Shown here in pieces: positions 52,675 through 61,180 of a DNA stretch of 64,000 nucleotides (within the stretch, counting starts at the first letter, position 1; each line of letters begins with the position of its first letter). The DNA is from Pseudomonadota bacterium. Its GTDB lineage: Bacteria; Desulfobacterota; Desulfovibrionia; Desulfovibrionales; Desulfovibrionaceae. The notes beneath the pieces are model-generated. The model made no database searches and was not told where the DNA came from. It saw nothing but the letters and a program-made list of their open reading frames with translations. The position numbers and the translations under genes are program-made. Location: NCBI GenBank assembly GCA_018822105.1, contig JAHJLB010000014.1:62001-126000 (forward strand), read 5' to 3'.

Positions 52675-53880
52675 ATGAGCATTGCTTACGACACTCTGGT
52701 CGCCAGGGACAAGAAAGTGCTGTGCCAGACCTACGGCCGCTACCCGCTGGCCATTGAACGGGCCGTCGGCTCGCGCTTGTTTGATGTCGACGGCCGCGAA
52801 TATGTCGATCTTCTTTCCGGCATTGCCGTGGCCAACCTGGGCCACAGCCATCCAGAGCTGCTCCAGGTCATGCAGGAGCAGGCAGGCGAGCTCATCCACG
52901 TGAGCAACCTGTTCTACCAGCCGCGGCAGGTTGAGCTGGCCGAGAAGCTCCTCGGCACCTGCGCCTGCGACCGGGTCTTCTTCTGCAACTCCGGGGCGGA
53001 GGCCAACGAGGCGGCCATCAAGCTCGCCCGGCGCTACATGCGCACGGTGCGCTACAGGGACGCCCACGAGATCATCACGCTCACGGGCTCCTTTCACGGG
53101 CGCACCCTGGCCACGCTCACGGCCACAGGCCAGCAGGGACGCATCAAGGAAGGCTTCGACCCCCTGCCCGAGGGCTTCCGCTGCGTCCCCTTCGGCGACA
53201 TCGAGGCCCTGAGGGCCTCGATCTCCGGCAAAACCGCCGCCGTGCTCATCGAGATGGTCCAGGGCGAGGGCGGCGTGCTGCCCCTGCCCGAGGCCTACGC
53301 CCGCCAGGTGCAGGACCTCTGCCATGAGGCCAACTGCCTGTTCATGGTCGACGAGATCCAGACCGGCCTGTGCCGCACCGGGCGCTTCTGGGCGCACCAG
53401 CATTTCGATCTTGCGCCGGATGTCTTCACCACGGCCAAGGGCCTGGCCAACGGCCTGCCCATGGGCGCCATGCTGGCCAAGGAGCACGTGGCCCGGGGCT
53501 TTGCGCCCGGCTCACACGCCACGACCTTTGGCGGCGGCGGCCTGCTCAGCGCCGTGGCCTCCAAGGTCGTGGACATCCTGCTGCGCGACGACCTGTCCGG
53601 ACGCGCCCAAGACCTGGGCAACCTGGCCTGCGACTCCTTGCGCAGGGTCCAGGCTGCCTTGCCGGACAAGATAACGGCCGTGCGCGGCCTGGGACTGATG
53701 ATCGGCATCGAGCTGGCCGAGTCCGGCGAGGCGGTCCACGCGGCGCTGCGCGAGCGCGGCTTCGTGTGCAACCTGGCCCACGGCAAGGTGTTGCGGCTGC
53801 TGCCGCCCCTGGTCATCAGCACGGACGATCTGCTTGCCTTTGCCGCGGCTCTGGAGGATATTCTGTCCCAGGCCAAGTAA
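52675..53880 (+). CDS. argD: Acetylornithine aminotransferase
   Basis: 401 residues, PLP fold-type I class III. The PLP lysine is Lys255 in TTAKGLANGLPMGAML; FCNSGAEANEAAIKLARRY, TGSFHGRTLATL and MVDEIQTGLCRTGRF are conserved. It transaminates N-acetylglutamate semialdehyde in arginine synthesis and may act on succinyl-diaminopimelate too. No other arg gene is nearby, so it is an isolated member of the pathway. Confidence 0.88.
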   Translation: MSIAYDTLVARDKKVLCQTYGRYPLAIERAVGSRLFDVDGREYVDLLSGIAVANLGHSHPELLQVMQEQAGELIHVSNLFYQPRQVELAEKLLGTCACDRVFFCNSGAEANEAAIKLARRYMRTVRYRDAHEIITLTGSFHGRTLATLTATGQQGRIKEGFDPLPEGFRCVPFGDIEALRASISGKTAAVLIEMVQGEGGVLPLPEAYARQVQDLCHEANCLFMVDEIQTGLCRTGRFWAHQHFDLAPDVFTTAKGLANGLPMGAMLAKEHVARGFAPGSHATTFGGGGLLSAVASKVVDILLRDDLSGRAQDLGNLACDSLRRVQAALPDKITAVRGLGLMIGIELAESGEAVHAALRERGFVCNLAHGKVLRLLPPLVISTDDLLAFAAALEDILSQAK

Positions 53881-53912
53881 GCGGGACCGGACAACCGGCG
53901 CAGAGGTGCACC

Positions 53913-54164
53913 GTGAGCGTCGCCGACACTGCCAACACGCAACTGGCGCAAGGCCCGGCTGGGCAACGCCCCCTGGGCGTTCCCAGCGAGCCGCGCCTGC
54001 CCGTGGGCAAGCCCCTGCGTTCTGTGCAGTCCCAGCCCCTGCCCCTCATCAGCCAGCCCGAGGGCCCAAGGCCGGTGCTGGATGAACAGGCCGTGCGCAG
54101 GCAGGTGGCCCAGGCCCGGGTGGAGATCACCGGCACGGGCGGCATTGTGGACACCATCGTCTGA
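53913..54164 (+). CDS. Small hypothetical protein, 83 aa
   Basis: From GTG 53913 (CAGAGGTG upstream) to 54164. Proline-, glutamine- and serine-rich in the first 55 residues (PLGVPSEPRLPVGKPL, SQPLPLISQPEGP), then a short helix (DEQAVRRQVAQARVEI) ending ITGTGGIVDTIV. It looks largely disordered with no signal peptide. It lies between argD and prmA on the same strand. Function unknown; a good ribosome site and standard codon use make it likely real. Confidence 0.5.
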   Translation: MSVADTANTQLAQGPAGQRPLGVPSEPRLPVGKPLRSVQSQPLPLISQPEGPRPVLDEQAVRRQVAQARVEITGTGGIVDTIV

Positions 54165-54215
54165 AAATGGCGCACCGCAACAACACTGCAACACTCCAAT
54201 GGAACAGCACCCGAC

Positions 54216-55100
54216 ATGACCCTGTCTTTGCTCAAAATCGAGTTTTCGCTGCCCCCTGTCGACTATGACGCCGCCGTGGTCTTTCTTTCCGGAGCCATCC
54301 AGCACGGCTGGGAGGAATCCCAGGCCGTGGACGGGACCACGCACTTCAGCACCTACATGGAGGACCATGCGGCCGGCCATGAGGTGGCCCGCCAGATCAA
54401 GGCGCTTTGGCCGGACTCCGGCATCCGCACCGAGGAACGCATGAGCGAGGACTGGGGCCATTCCTGGCGCGAATTCTTCACGCCCATCGAGTGCGGCGGA
54501 CGTTTCGAGATCCTGCCGCCCTGGCTCTCGGACCAGTCCCAGGACAACCTGACGCCCATCATCATCGAGCCCAAGATGGCCTTCGGCACCGGGCACCACC
54601 CCACCACGGCCCTGTGCCTGTCCTGTCTGGCCGACCTCCACCGCGCCGGGAGCCTGACCGCGGACATGGATTTCCTGGACCTGGGCACGGGCTCGGGCAT
54701 CCTGGGCATTGGCCTGGGCAAGCTCGGCCTGAGCGGTCTGGGCCTGGACATCGACCCCCAGGCCATCGCCTGCGCCCAAGAGAACGCCGTCATCAACAAC
54801 GTTGCGGACCAGTTCCGCGTGGCCGTGGGCGGCATCAACAGCCTGCCGGACAGTCCCGCCTTCCAGGTCGTGGTGGCCAACATCCTTTCCAAGCCGCTCA
54901 TCTTCATGGCTCCTGACATCGTGCGCCGCATCATCCCCGGCGGCTGCCTGGTCCTGTCCGGAATCCTGGTGGAGCAGGCCCAGGACGTGATCCGGGCCTA
55001 TGTGCGCCTGGGGCTGCCGCAGCCGGAACTGCGCGCAAGCGGCGAATGGTGCGCCCTGCTCTGGACCGCCCTGCCGGACCTGGGAGGCCAGGGAGACTGA
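54216..55100 (+). CDS. prmA: Ribosomal protein L11 methyltransferase
   Basis: 294 residues. N-terminal substrate-recognition domain (1-60), then the SAM domain with MAFGTGHHPTTALCL, FLDLGTGSGILGIGLGKLG, VVANILSKPLI (NPPY-like site) and GGCLVLSGILVEQAQDV. PrmA trimethylates L11. Its stop overlaps the next start (TGATG). Confidence 0.92.
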   Translation: MTLSLLKIEFSLPPVDYDAAVVFLSGAIQHGWEESQAVDGTTHFSTYMEDHAAGHEVARQIKALWPDSGIRTEERMSEDWGHSWREFFTPIECGGRFEILPPWLSDQSQDNLTPIIIEPKMAFGTGHHPTTALCLSCLADLHRAGSLTADMDFLDLGTGSGILGIGLGKLGLSGLGLDIDPQAIACAQENAVINNVADQFRVAVGGINSLPDSPAFQVVVANILSKPLIFMAPDIVRRIIPGGCLVLSGILVEQAQDVIRAYVRLGLPQPELRASGEWCALLWTALPDLGGQGD

Positions 55101-55774
55101 TGGCCCGGAACGCCGCCACCATCCTGGGACTCTACCGCGCCCTCAGCGGGGCCCTGGGTCCGAGCCGCTGGTGGCCCGGCGAGACGCCCTTTGAGGTGGC
55201 CGTGGGGGCCATCCTGACCCAGAACACCAATTGGCAGAATGTCGAAAAAGCCATCGCCAACCTGAAGGCCGCGGGCGCGCTCTCGGCCAGGGCACTGCGC
55301 AGCCTGCCCCTGGAGCGGGTTGAGGAGCTCATCCGCCCTGCCGGCTATTTCCGCGTCAAGACCAGGAGGCTCATCGATTTTCTTGATTTCCTCGACCGGG
55401 AATGCGGACTGGTCATTGAGGACCTGGCCCGCCAGGAGCTGTGCGACCTGCGCCCCAAGCTCCTGGCCGTGCGCGGCATCGGCCCGGAGACTGCGGACTC
55501 CATCCTGCTGTACGCCCTGGCCAAGCCCACCTTCGTGGTCGACGCCTATACGGTGCGCATGTTCTCCAGACACGCCCTCATCCCGGAGGAGACGCACTAC
55601 CACGAGGTGCAGGACATCGCCCAGGCCGCCCTGCCCTTCGAGGTCGCGGACTACAACGAGTTCCACGCCCTCATCGTGCGCGGCGCCAAGCAGTGGTGCC
55701 GCAAGACCAAGCCCTTGTGCGCCGTCTGTCCGGCCCGCACCCTGCTGCCCGACCCCGACAGGTTCCCGTCATGA
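55100..55774 (+). CDS. Endonuclease III-related HhH-GPD DNA glycosylase (MagIII-like)
   Basis: 224 residues from ATG 55100. GAILTQNTNWQNVEKAI and the helix-hairpin-helix VRGIGPETADSILLYAL with catalytic Asp in FVVDAYT are typical of the COG2231/MagIII branch. The C-terminal cysteines are C-x6-C-x2-C (CRKTKPLCAVC) without the fourth cysteine of the classic Nth cluster, so a full [4Fe-4S] site is doubtful. It removes alkylated or oxidised bases. It shares overlapping codons with prmA and the envC-like gene. Confidence 0.82.
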   Translation: MARNAATILGLYRALSGALGPSRWWPGETPFEVAVGAILTQNTNWQNVEKAIANLKAAGALSARALRSLPLERVEELIRPAGYFRVKTRRLIDFLDFLDRECGLVIEDLARQELCDLRPKLLAVRGIGPETADSILLYALAKPTFVVDAYTVRMFSRHALIPEETHYHEVQDIAQAALPFEVADYNEFHALIVRGAKQWCRKTKPLCAVCPARTLLPDPDRFPS

Positions 55775-56877
55775 GCAGAACCTTGCGCCTGGGCGCGGCC
55801 CTGACCCTGCTCCTCTGCCTCGCTCCGGTGGCCTTGGCCCAGCCAGCCCAGCTGGAAAAGGTGCTCCAGCGCGAGCACCAGAAGGCAGCAGAGCACAAGG
55901 GCGTGGTGCAGAAGCTGGCCGCCCGCGAAAAGGCCCTGTCCAGCCGCCTGACGGAGATCGAGGCGCGCATGAAGGCCGCCGAGGCCCGCATCAACGAGCA
56001 GGAGGCGGCCCTGGACGTCATCCGTGCCGAAGAGGCGCAGTTCGCCAAGCTCTACGACGCGGTGCGTGCCAAACGCGAACAGGCCGTGCGCGAACTGCGC
56101 AGGCTCCTGGACCTGCTCTGGCCCATCAACGCCCAGGGCATGCACGAAGGCGCGCGCTCTGCGGACAGTTGGGAAAACGCCGACCGCCGCTTCCAGTGGA
56201 CCGGGGCGGTGTACGCCAAGGCCCGCGCCGCCCTGGAAGGCGTGCGCCGCCAGGAGCAGGAGCTGGCCGGGGTGCTGGCCCGCCAGCAGGAGTTGGAGGT
56301 CCAGGTGGACAAGCAGCTGGCGCTCATCAACGCGGACAAGGACGCCCTGCTGCGCGACCGTCTGGCCGTGAACTCGCGCATCAACCAGGTGAACACGCAG
56401 CGCCGTGACCTGGAGGGAGAGCTGCAATCCATCCTCAAGACCATCCAGCAGCTCAACTATCAGCTTTCCAGCCAGCGCAGCCGCAACTTCGGCTCCAACA
56501 AGGCCGCCCTGCCCTGGCCGGTGGCCGGCCGCGTGGTCACATCCTTCAATCCGGAAGGCCGCCCCGCGCGCCGGGGCCTTGGCATCGCCACCAGCGAGGG
56601 GGCCACTGTGCGCAGCGTCTTCTGGGGCAAGGTGGTACACAGCGACGTGCTGCGCGGCCTGGGCAAGGTGGTCATCATCCTGCACGGCAACGATTATTAC
56701 AGCCTGTACGCCTACCTATCGGATGTCTCCGTGCAGCCGGGGCAGGATATCGAGAAGGACGAGCCCATCGGTCATGCCGGATACTATCCGGAAGCCCACG
56801 GCAATGGGGTCTATTTCGAATTGCGTTTACACCAGAAACCTATTAATCCCCAGCTGTGGCTTATGCCCGCCCAGTAG
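55771..56877 (+). CDS. envC: EnvC-like murein hydrolase activator (degenerate LytM domain)
   Basis: 368 residues from ATG 55771. Signal peptide to about 23 (VALAQPA), a long coiled coil (24-225), then an M23/LytM domain (WPVAGRVVTSFNPEG onward). The zinc ligands of active LytM enzymes are missing: the HxxxD position reads RRGLGIA, and the HxH site reads HGNGVYFELRL with only one histidine. This is as in EnvC, which activates amidases at the division septum rather than cutting peptidoglycan. The ctpA gene follows 40 bases later. Confidence 0.85.
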   Translation: MSRTLRLGAALTLLLCLAPVALAQPAQLEKVLQREHQKAAEHKGVVQKLAAREKALSSRLTEIEARMKAAEARINEQEAALDVIRAEEAQFAKLYDAVRAKREQAVRELRRLLDLLWPINAQGMHEGARSADSWENADRRFQWTGAVYAKARAALEGVRRQEQELAGVLARQQELEVQVDKQLALINADKDALLRDRLAVNSRINQVNTQRRDLEGELQSILKTIQQLNYQLSSQRSRNFGSNKAALPWPVAGRVVTSFNPEGRPARRGLGIATSEGATVRSVFWGKVVHSDVLRGLGKVVIILHGNDYYSLYAYLSDVSVQPGQDIEKDEPIGHAGYYPEAHGNGVYFELRLHQKPINPQLWLMPAQ

Positions 56878-56917
56878 GCGCCAAATCACAAGGCGTCTGC
56901 GGCTTCACGGAGGAATT

Positions 56918-58225
56918 ATGCGCACCGGCATCTGGTTTGTTTCTTTTGTTCTGCTTCTGACCTTGACCATCGCCCCCGCCCCCCTTGGGGCGGCGCCGGG
57001 CAAGGACGACCAATTCGAGGCGCTGCGCCGGTTCAGCCAGGTGGTGGACATGGTGGAGACCCACTATGTCAAGAAAGTCACCAAGGCCGAGCTCATCCAG
57101 AACTCCATCAAAGGCATGCTGGAGCAGCTTGACCCGCACTCGGCCTTCCTCCCAGCGGACGAGTTCAAGGAGCTCCAGGTCTCCTCCAGCGGCGCCTTCC
57201 AGGGCATCGGCATCGAGATCAGCTCCGAGAACGGGCGCCTGGTGGTGGTGTCCCCCATTGAGGACACCCCGGCCTTCAAGGCCGGCCTCAAGAGCGGCGA
57301 CATCATCCTGGAGATTGACGGCGAGTCCACGCTGGAGCTGGGGCTCAACGAATCCGTCAAGAAGATCCGCGGCCCGCAGGGCACCAGCGTGACCTTGACC
57401 ATCCTGCACAAGGGCGCGCAGCAGCCCAAGGACATCACCATCGCCCGCGGCACCATCCCCATCGTCAGCGTCAAGACGCAGGAGTTGGACAAGGGCTACC
57501 TTTTGTGCCGCATCACCCGCTTCAACGAGCACACCACCAAGGAGCTGCGGGACAAGCTGGCGGAATACACCAAGAAAAATCGCATCCAAGGCATCGTCCT
57601 GGACCTGCGCAACAATCCCGGGGGTCTGCTTGATCAGGCCGTGAGCGTATCCGACACCTTCCTGACCGACGGCCTCATCGTCTACATCCAGGGCAAGGAC
57701 CCGCAGTCGCGCCGCGACTTCAACGGCCGCAAGGAGGCCGACGACGTGACCCAGGTGCCCCTGGTGACCCTCATCAACGCCGGATCCGCCTCGGCGGCGG
57801 AGATCGTCGCCGGCGCGCTGCAGGACCGCAAGCGCTCCCTCTTGATCGGCGAGAAGACCTTTGGCAAGGGCTCCGTGCAGACCGTTGTCTCCCTGCCGGA
57901 CGGCTCGGGCATCAAGCTCACCACCGCCCTCTACTACACGCCCAACGGCCGCTCAATCCAGGCCGAGGGCATCGTGCCGGACCTGGAGATCCCCTTTGCG
58001 GCTCCGCCTTCCGAGGAGGACAAGACCCTCAAGGATCGCTTCACCTTCCGCGAAAAGGACTTCTCCCGACACCTGGAGAACGGAAGCGCCAAGAAGCTCA
58101 AGAAGGGCGGCAAGGTCCAGCCCGGAACGGACGAGGCCACCAGGAGCATGATCGAAAAGGACAACCAGATGCGCCTGGCCCTGGAAATGGTCAAGACGCT
58201 GCCCAAGCTCAGGGACATCCGCTAG
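56918..58225 (+). CDS. ctpA: C-terminal processing protease CtpA (S41)
   Basis: 435 residues from ATG 56918 (GGAGG). Signal peptide ending near GAAPG, N-terminal helices (25-90), PDZ domain (about 92-175, with FQGIGIEISSE), and the S41 catalytic core with Ser292 (AGSASAAEIV) and Lys317 (EKTFGKGSVQT) as the Ser-Lys dyad. VLDLRNNPGGLLDQAV is also characteristic. It trims periplasmic proteins from the C-terminus. A strong terminator lies 42 to 76 bases after its stop. Confidence 0.93.
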   Translation: MRTGIWFVSFVLLLTLTIAPAPLGAAPGKDDQFEALRRFSQVVDMVETHYVKKVTKAELIQNSIKGMLEQLDPHSAFLPADEFKELQVSSSGAFQGIGIEISSENGRLVVVSPIEDTPAFKAGLKSGDIILEIDGESTLELGLNESVKKIRGPQGTSVTLTILHKGAQQPKDITIARGTIPIVSVKTQELDKGYLLCRITRFNEHTTKELRDKLAEYTKKNRIQGIVLDLRNNPGGLLDQAVSVSDTFLTDGLIVYIQGKDPQSRRDFNGRKEADDVTQVPLVTLINAGSASAAEIVAGALQDRKRSLLIGEKTFGKGSVQTVVSLPDGSGIKLTTALYYTPNGRSIQAEGIVPDLEIPFAAPPSEEDKTLKDRFTFREKDFSRHLENGSAKKLKKGGKVQPGTDEATRSMIEKDNQMRLALEMVKTLPKLRDIR

Positions 58226-58241
58226 CCGGGCCGAAAGACAC

Positions 58242-59462
58242 ATGTGCGCCAAGCAGACCGACAACGAGCGGGCCGGTTCATCCCGGCCCGCTTCTCTTTT
58301 TCCGCCGGCCCTCCGCGCCGCGGGCGTCTGGGTTGCCCTGGCGCTGGCGCTGGGAATTCTCATCGGCATCTTCGTGGCGCACCAATTCCCAGGCCGCGGC
58401 CCCCTTGCGCCCCCCCCAGCACAGGACAACGCCACCTACGAGGTGTACCGCGCGGGTGAACTGGAGAACCGCATCAAGCTTGTGGACAGCGCCGTTTTGC
58501 GCAGCGTGCAGGCCGTTCGGCCCGACGCCGAGCGCCTGCGGGTCCTGTCCGTGGAGACGCGCCGGGGCGAGGGCCGCGAGTACCTGCAGCAGACCATCGT
58601 CCTGCCCCTGGCCACGGAGGACAAGGCGGCCTTCACCAGGCACCTCGTAAAGAACATGGCCGCCCTTGTCCCGGGCGCGCGCCTTACGGAGACGCCACCT
58701 TTCCAGTGGGACATCCACATCGACGGCCTGCCAACGCACCGCCTGCTGCTGCCCGCTGAAACGGGAAGGCCGGCCAGACCTGAACCTCCACGGGCTATGC
58801 TGGGGCGTCTGGCCCTGGTCATCGACGACATGGGCGAGGACGTCGGCTTTGCCCAAGGCCTGGCCGCCCTCAACGTGCCAGTGGCCTTCTCCATCTGGCC
58901 CGACAGCGCCAGCCGCGAGGCCGTGCTCAAAATCGCCAAGGCCCACGGGCGTGAGGTCCTCATCCACCTGCCCATGCAGCCCAAGGGCTATCCCAGGATC
59001 GATCCGGGCAGACACCCCCTGCTCCTGGAGATGACTGCGGACCAGGTGCAGGCCGTTGTGCGCCGCGCCGCGGACAGGGTTCCGGGCGCCATAGGCGTGA
59101 ACAACCACATGGGCTCGCAGTTCACGGAGAACGCCTTCGGCATGTACGCGGCCCTTGCGGCCATGAAGGACAAGGGGCTGTTCTTCCTCGACAGCCGTAC
59201 CACGGCCGATACCGTGGGCGAGCGCGAGGCCCAGCGCCTCGGCCTGCGTTTCTACAAGCGCGACGTCTTTCTGGACAACGAACAGAACGTGGCCGCCATC
59301 CTGCACCAACTGCGCAAGGCCGAGGCCCTGGCGCGCACCAGGGGCCAGGCCATCGCCATCGGCCACCCGCACCCGGAGACCCTCCTGGCCATCAAGCAGT
59401 GGCTGAAGGACAGGGACGCGTCCGTGCAACTCACGGCCTTGACCTCCCTGACGGTGCGCTAG
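58242..59462 (+). CDS. YibQ-like divergent polysaccharide deacetylase
   Basis: 406 residues with an N-terminal membrane anchor (VWVALALALGILIGIFVAH, about 29-47) and a C-terminal divergent polysaccharide deacetylase domain: LALVIDDMGEDVGFAQGL, LIHLPMQPKGYPRIDPG, GVNNHMGSQFTENA, FFLDSRTTADT and AIGHPHPETLLAI. It is an extracytoplasmic enzyme with an envC-ctpA-yibQ neighbourhood seen in many proteobacteria. The first 20 codons contain a textbook terminator (58267-58301), which raises doubt about the start codon; the next usable in-frame start lies inside the membrane helix, so I keep ATG 58242. Confidence 0.8.
   Translation: MCAKQTDNERAGSSRPASLFPPALRAAGVWVALALALGILIGIFVAHQFPGRGPLAPPPAQDNATYEVYRAGELENRIKLVDSAVLRSVQAVRPDAERLRVLSVETRRGEGREYLQQTIVLPLATEDKAAFTRHLVKNMAALVPGARLTETPPFQWDIHIDGLPTHRLLLPAETGRPARPEPPRAMLGRLALVIDDMGEDVGFAQGLAALNVPVAFSIWPDSASREAVLKIAKAHGREVLIHLPMQPKGYPRIDPGRHPLLLEMTADQVQAVVRRAADRVPGAIGVNNHMGSQFTENAFGMYAALAAMKDKGLFFLDSRTTADTVGEREAQRLGLRFYKRDVFLDNEQNVAAILHQLRKAEALARTRGQAIAIGHPHPETLLAIKQWLKDRDASVQLTALTSLTVR
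58267..58301 (+). terminator. Intrinsic terminator inside the 5' end of the YibQ-like gene
   Basis: Ten-base perfect GC-rich arms (58267-58276 and 58283-58292) around a six-base loop, followed by TTCTCTTTTT. It lies just downstream of the ctpA stop and would end its transcript. Located within the first codons of the next gene, it could limit read-through or attenuate that gene. Confidence 0.65.
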
Positions 59463-59531
59463 CGGTTTGCCGGGCCTGACGGCTTGCCAAAAGCCCTGCA
59501 ATGGCTGTAGGCTGAAAAGAATCAGGCGGAC

Positions 59532-59558
59532 TAAAGACCTGGCCGGTTCGGTCCGATT
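59532..59558 (+). promoter_or_regulatory. Possible flagellar sigma-28 promoter for fliM
   Basis: TAAAG at 59532-59536 and CCGAT at 59553-59557 resemble the FliA pattern TAAAG...GCCGATAA with spacing one base off the enterobacterial norm. It stands about 70 bases before fliM. Weak evidence. Confidence 0.25.
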
Positions 59559-59628
59559 CTTGCTTTATGCAACGAAATGCGGCGCCATTGCGCCCCAGCT
59601 GTCATATATCTGGTGAGGAAGCGCAGAC

Positions 59629-60606
59629 ATGAGCAAAATTCTCGAACAAGATGAAGTCGATGCGCTGTTGCGCGGCCTTTCCGGCGGCGAGGTGGAGTCC
59701 ACGCCAGATTTGCCGGAGGACGACTCTGGCATTGTTCCCTTTGACCTGACCAACCAGGACCGCATCATCCGGGGCCGCATGCCGGTCCTGGAAATCGTCA
59801 ACGACCGCTTTGCCCGGCTGTGCACCAACGCCCTGGCCAACACCATGCGCAAGCGCGTGGACATCAACCCCATTTCCATCGACATGAGCAAGTTCGGGGA
59901 CTTCATGCGCTCCCTGCCAGTGCCCACCAGCATCTCCATCTTCAAGATGGAGCCCCTGCGCGGCAATGCGCTGCTCGTGGTGGACTCGCGCCTGGTCTTC
60001 GCCCTTGTGGAGAATTTTTTCGGGGGAGCGGGCTCCCAGCCCAAGGTGGAGGGCCGCGACTTCACGCCCATCGAGCAGGCCATCGTGGACAAGGTGGTCA
60101 AGGTCTGCCTGGCCAACATGGAGGAGTCCTGGAAGCCCGTGCACGAGGTGCACATCGAGGTGGTTCGCTCCGAGGTCAACCCGCAGTTCGCGGCCATCGT
60201 GCCGCCCAGCGACGTGGTCATCGTCATCACCTTCGAGGTGGAGTTGGAGAACGCCATCGGCTCGCTCATCTGCTGCCTGCCCTACGCCACCATGGAGCCC
60301 ATCCGCTCCAAGCTGCACGCCTCCTTCCAGTCCGAACGCCTGGAAGTGGACCATATCTGGATCAACCGCTTCAAGGAGCGCCTCTTCGAAACGCCCGTGG
60401 ACATCCAGGTTCGCCTGGGCCGCTCGCGCATCACCGGCCGCCAGCTCCTGAACCTGGAAGTGGGCGACATCATGCTCCTGGACACCGATTCCGAGGACCT
60501 GCTGGAAGTCGACATCGAGGGCGTGCGCAAGTTCTTCTGCTCTCCCGGAAAGGTCAAGGGGAACAAGAGCTTCAAGATCATTCGCGACGAGCAGCTCCAC
60601 TTCTAG
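59629..60606 (+). CDS. fliM: Flagellar motor switch protein FliM
   Basis: 325 residues. The N-terminal CheY-P-binding peptide is ILEQDEVDALLRGLSGG; the middle CheC-like domain shows RMPVLEIVNDRFARL, RGNALLVVDSRLVFALVENFFGG and EMPTIEQAIV-like FTPIEQAIVDKVV, and the C-terminal SpoA domain LLNLEVGDIMLLDTDSEDL binds FliN. It is a C-ring protein that reverses motor direction. No other flagellar gene is in the window. A short hairpin (60624-60639) after the stop is too weak to call a terminator. Confidence 0.94.
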   Translation: MSKILEQDEVDALLRGLSGGEVESTPDLPEDDSGIVPFDLTNQDRIIRGRMPVLEIVNDRFARLCTNALANTMRKRVDINPISIDMSKFGDFMRSLPVPTSISIFKMEPLRGNALLVVDSRLVFALVENFFGGAGSQPKVEGRDFTPIEQAIVDKVVKVCLANMEESWKPVHEVHIEVVRSEVNPQFAAIVPPSDVVIVITFEVELENAIGSLICCLPYATMEPIRSKLHASFQSERLEVDHIWINRFKERLFETPVDIQVRLGRSRITGRQLLNLEVGDIMLLDTDSEDLLEVDIEGVRKFFCSPGKVKGNKSFKIIRDEQLHF

Positions 60607-60756
60607 CCCCACCCTTCCCCTGAACGCCAGCCTTGGCGTCTCTTGCGCTGTTGCCCCTTGACTTCGGAGCGTTTTCAGGTGCATTTGCCCTGCACGCGCG
60701 AAGCGGCAGCACTTGCGGCCCGCCCGCGCGACCATACCCTCCGGAGGACCAGACCA

Positions 60757-61176
60757 ATGACCGAGCGCACCTTTTCCATCGTCAAGCCCGATGCCGTGGC
60801 CGCCAAGCAGACCGGCGCCATCATCCAGATGATCCTGGACGCTGGCCTGACCGTCAAAGCCATGAAGATGATCCGCCTGACCCGCGAGCAGGCCGAAGGC
60901 TTCTACGCCGTGCACAGCGCGCGCCCCTTTTTCAAGGATCTCGTGGAGTACATGATTTCCGGACCCGTGGTCGTCTCCTGCCTGGAAGGCGAGAACGCCA
61001 TCGCCAAGTACCGCGACCTCATGGGCGCCACGGACCCGGCCAAGGCCGCAGAGGGCACCATCCGCAAGAACTTCGGCAAGAGCATCGAGGCCAACGCCTG
61101 CCACGGCTCCGACGGTGCGGACACCGCCAAGGCCGAGGTCGCGTACTTCTTCAGTTCCCTTGAAATCGTGGGGTAA
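60757..61176 (+). CDS. ndk: Nucleoside diphosphate kinase
   Basis: 139 residues from ATG 60757 (CCGGAGGA upstream); an open extension upstream is not used. [13 protein letters not shown] begins the fold, and [10 protein letters not shown] holds the phosphorylated His116. It equalises nucleoside triphosphate pools. Four bases separate it from proC. Confidence 0.94.
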   Translation: MTERTFSIVKPDAVAAKQTGAIIQMILDAGLTVKAMKMIRLTREQAEGFYAVHSARPFFKDLVEYMISGPVVVSCLEGENAIAKYRDLMGATDPAKAAEGTIRKNFGKSIEANACHGSDGADTAKAEVAYFFSSLEIVG

Positions 61177-61180
61177 GAGC

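Noticed and set aside
59463-59628. Sigma-54 promoter upstream of fliM
   Set aside because: A TGGCC and a TTGC are present, but the distance between the GG and GC elements is far longer than the required spacing.
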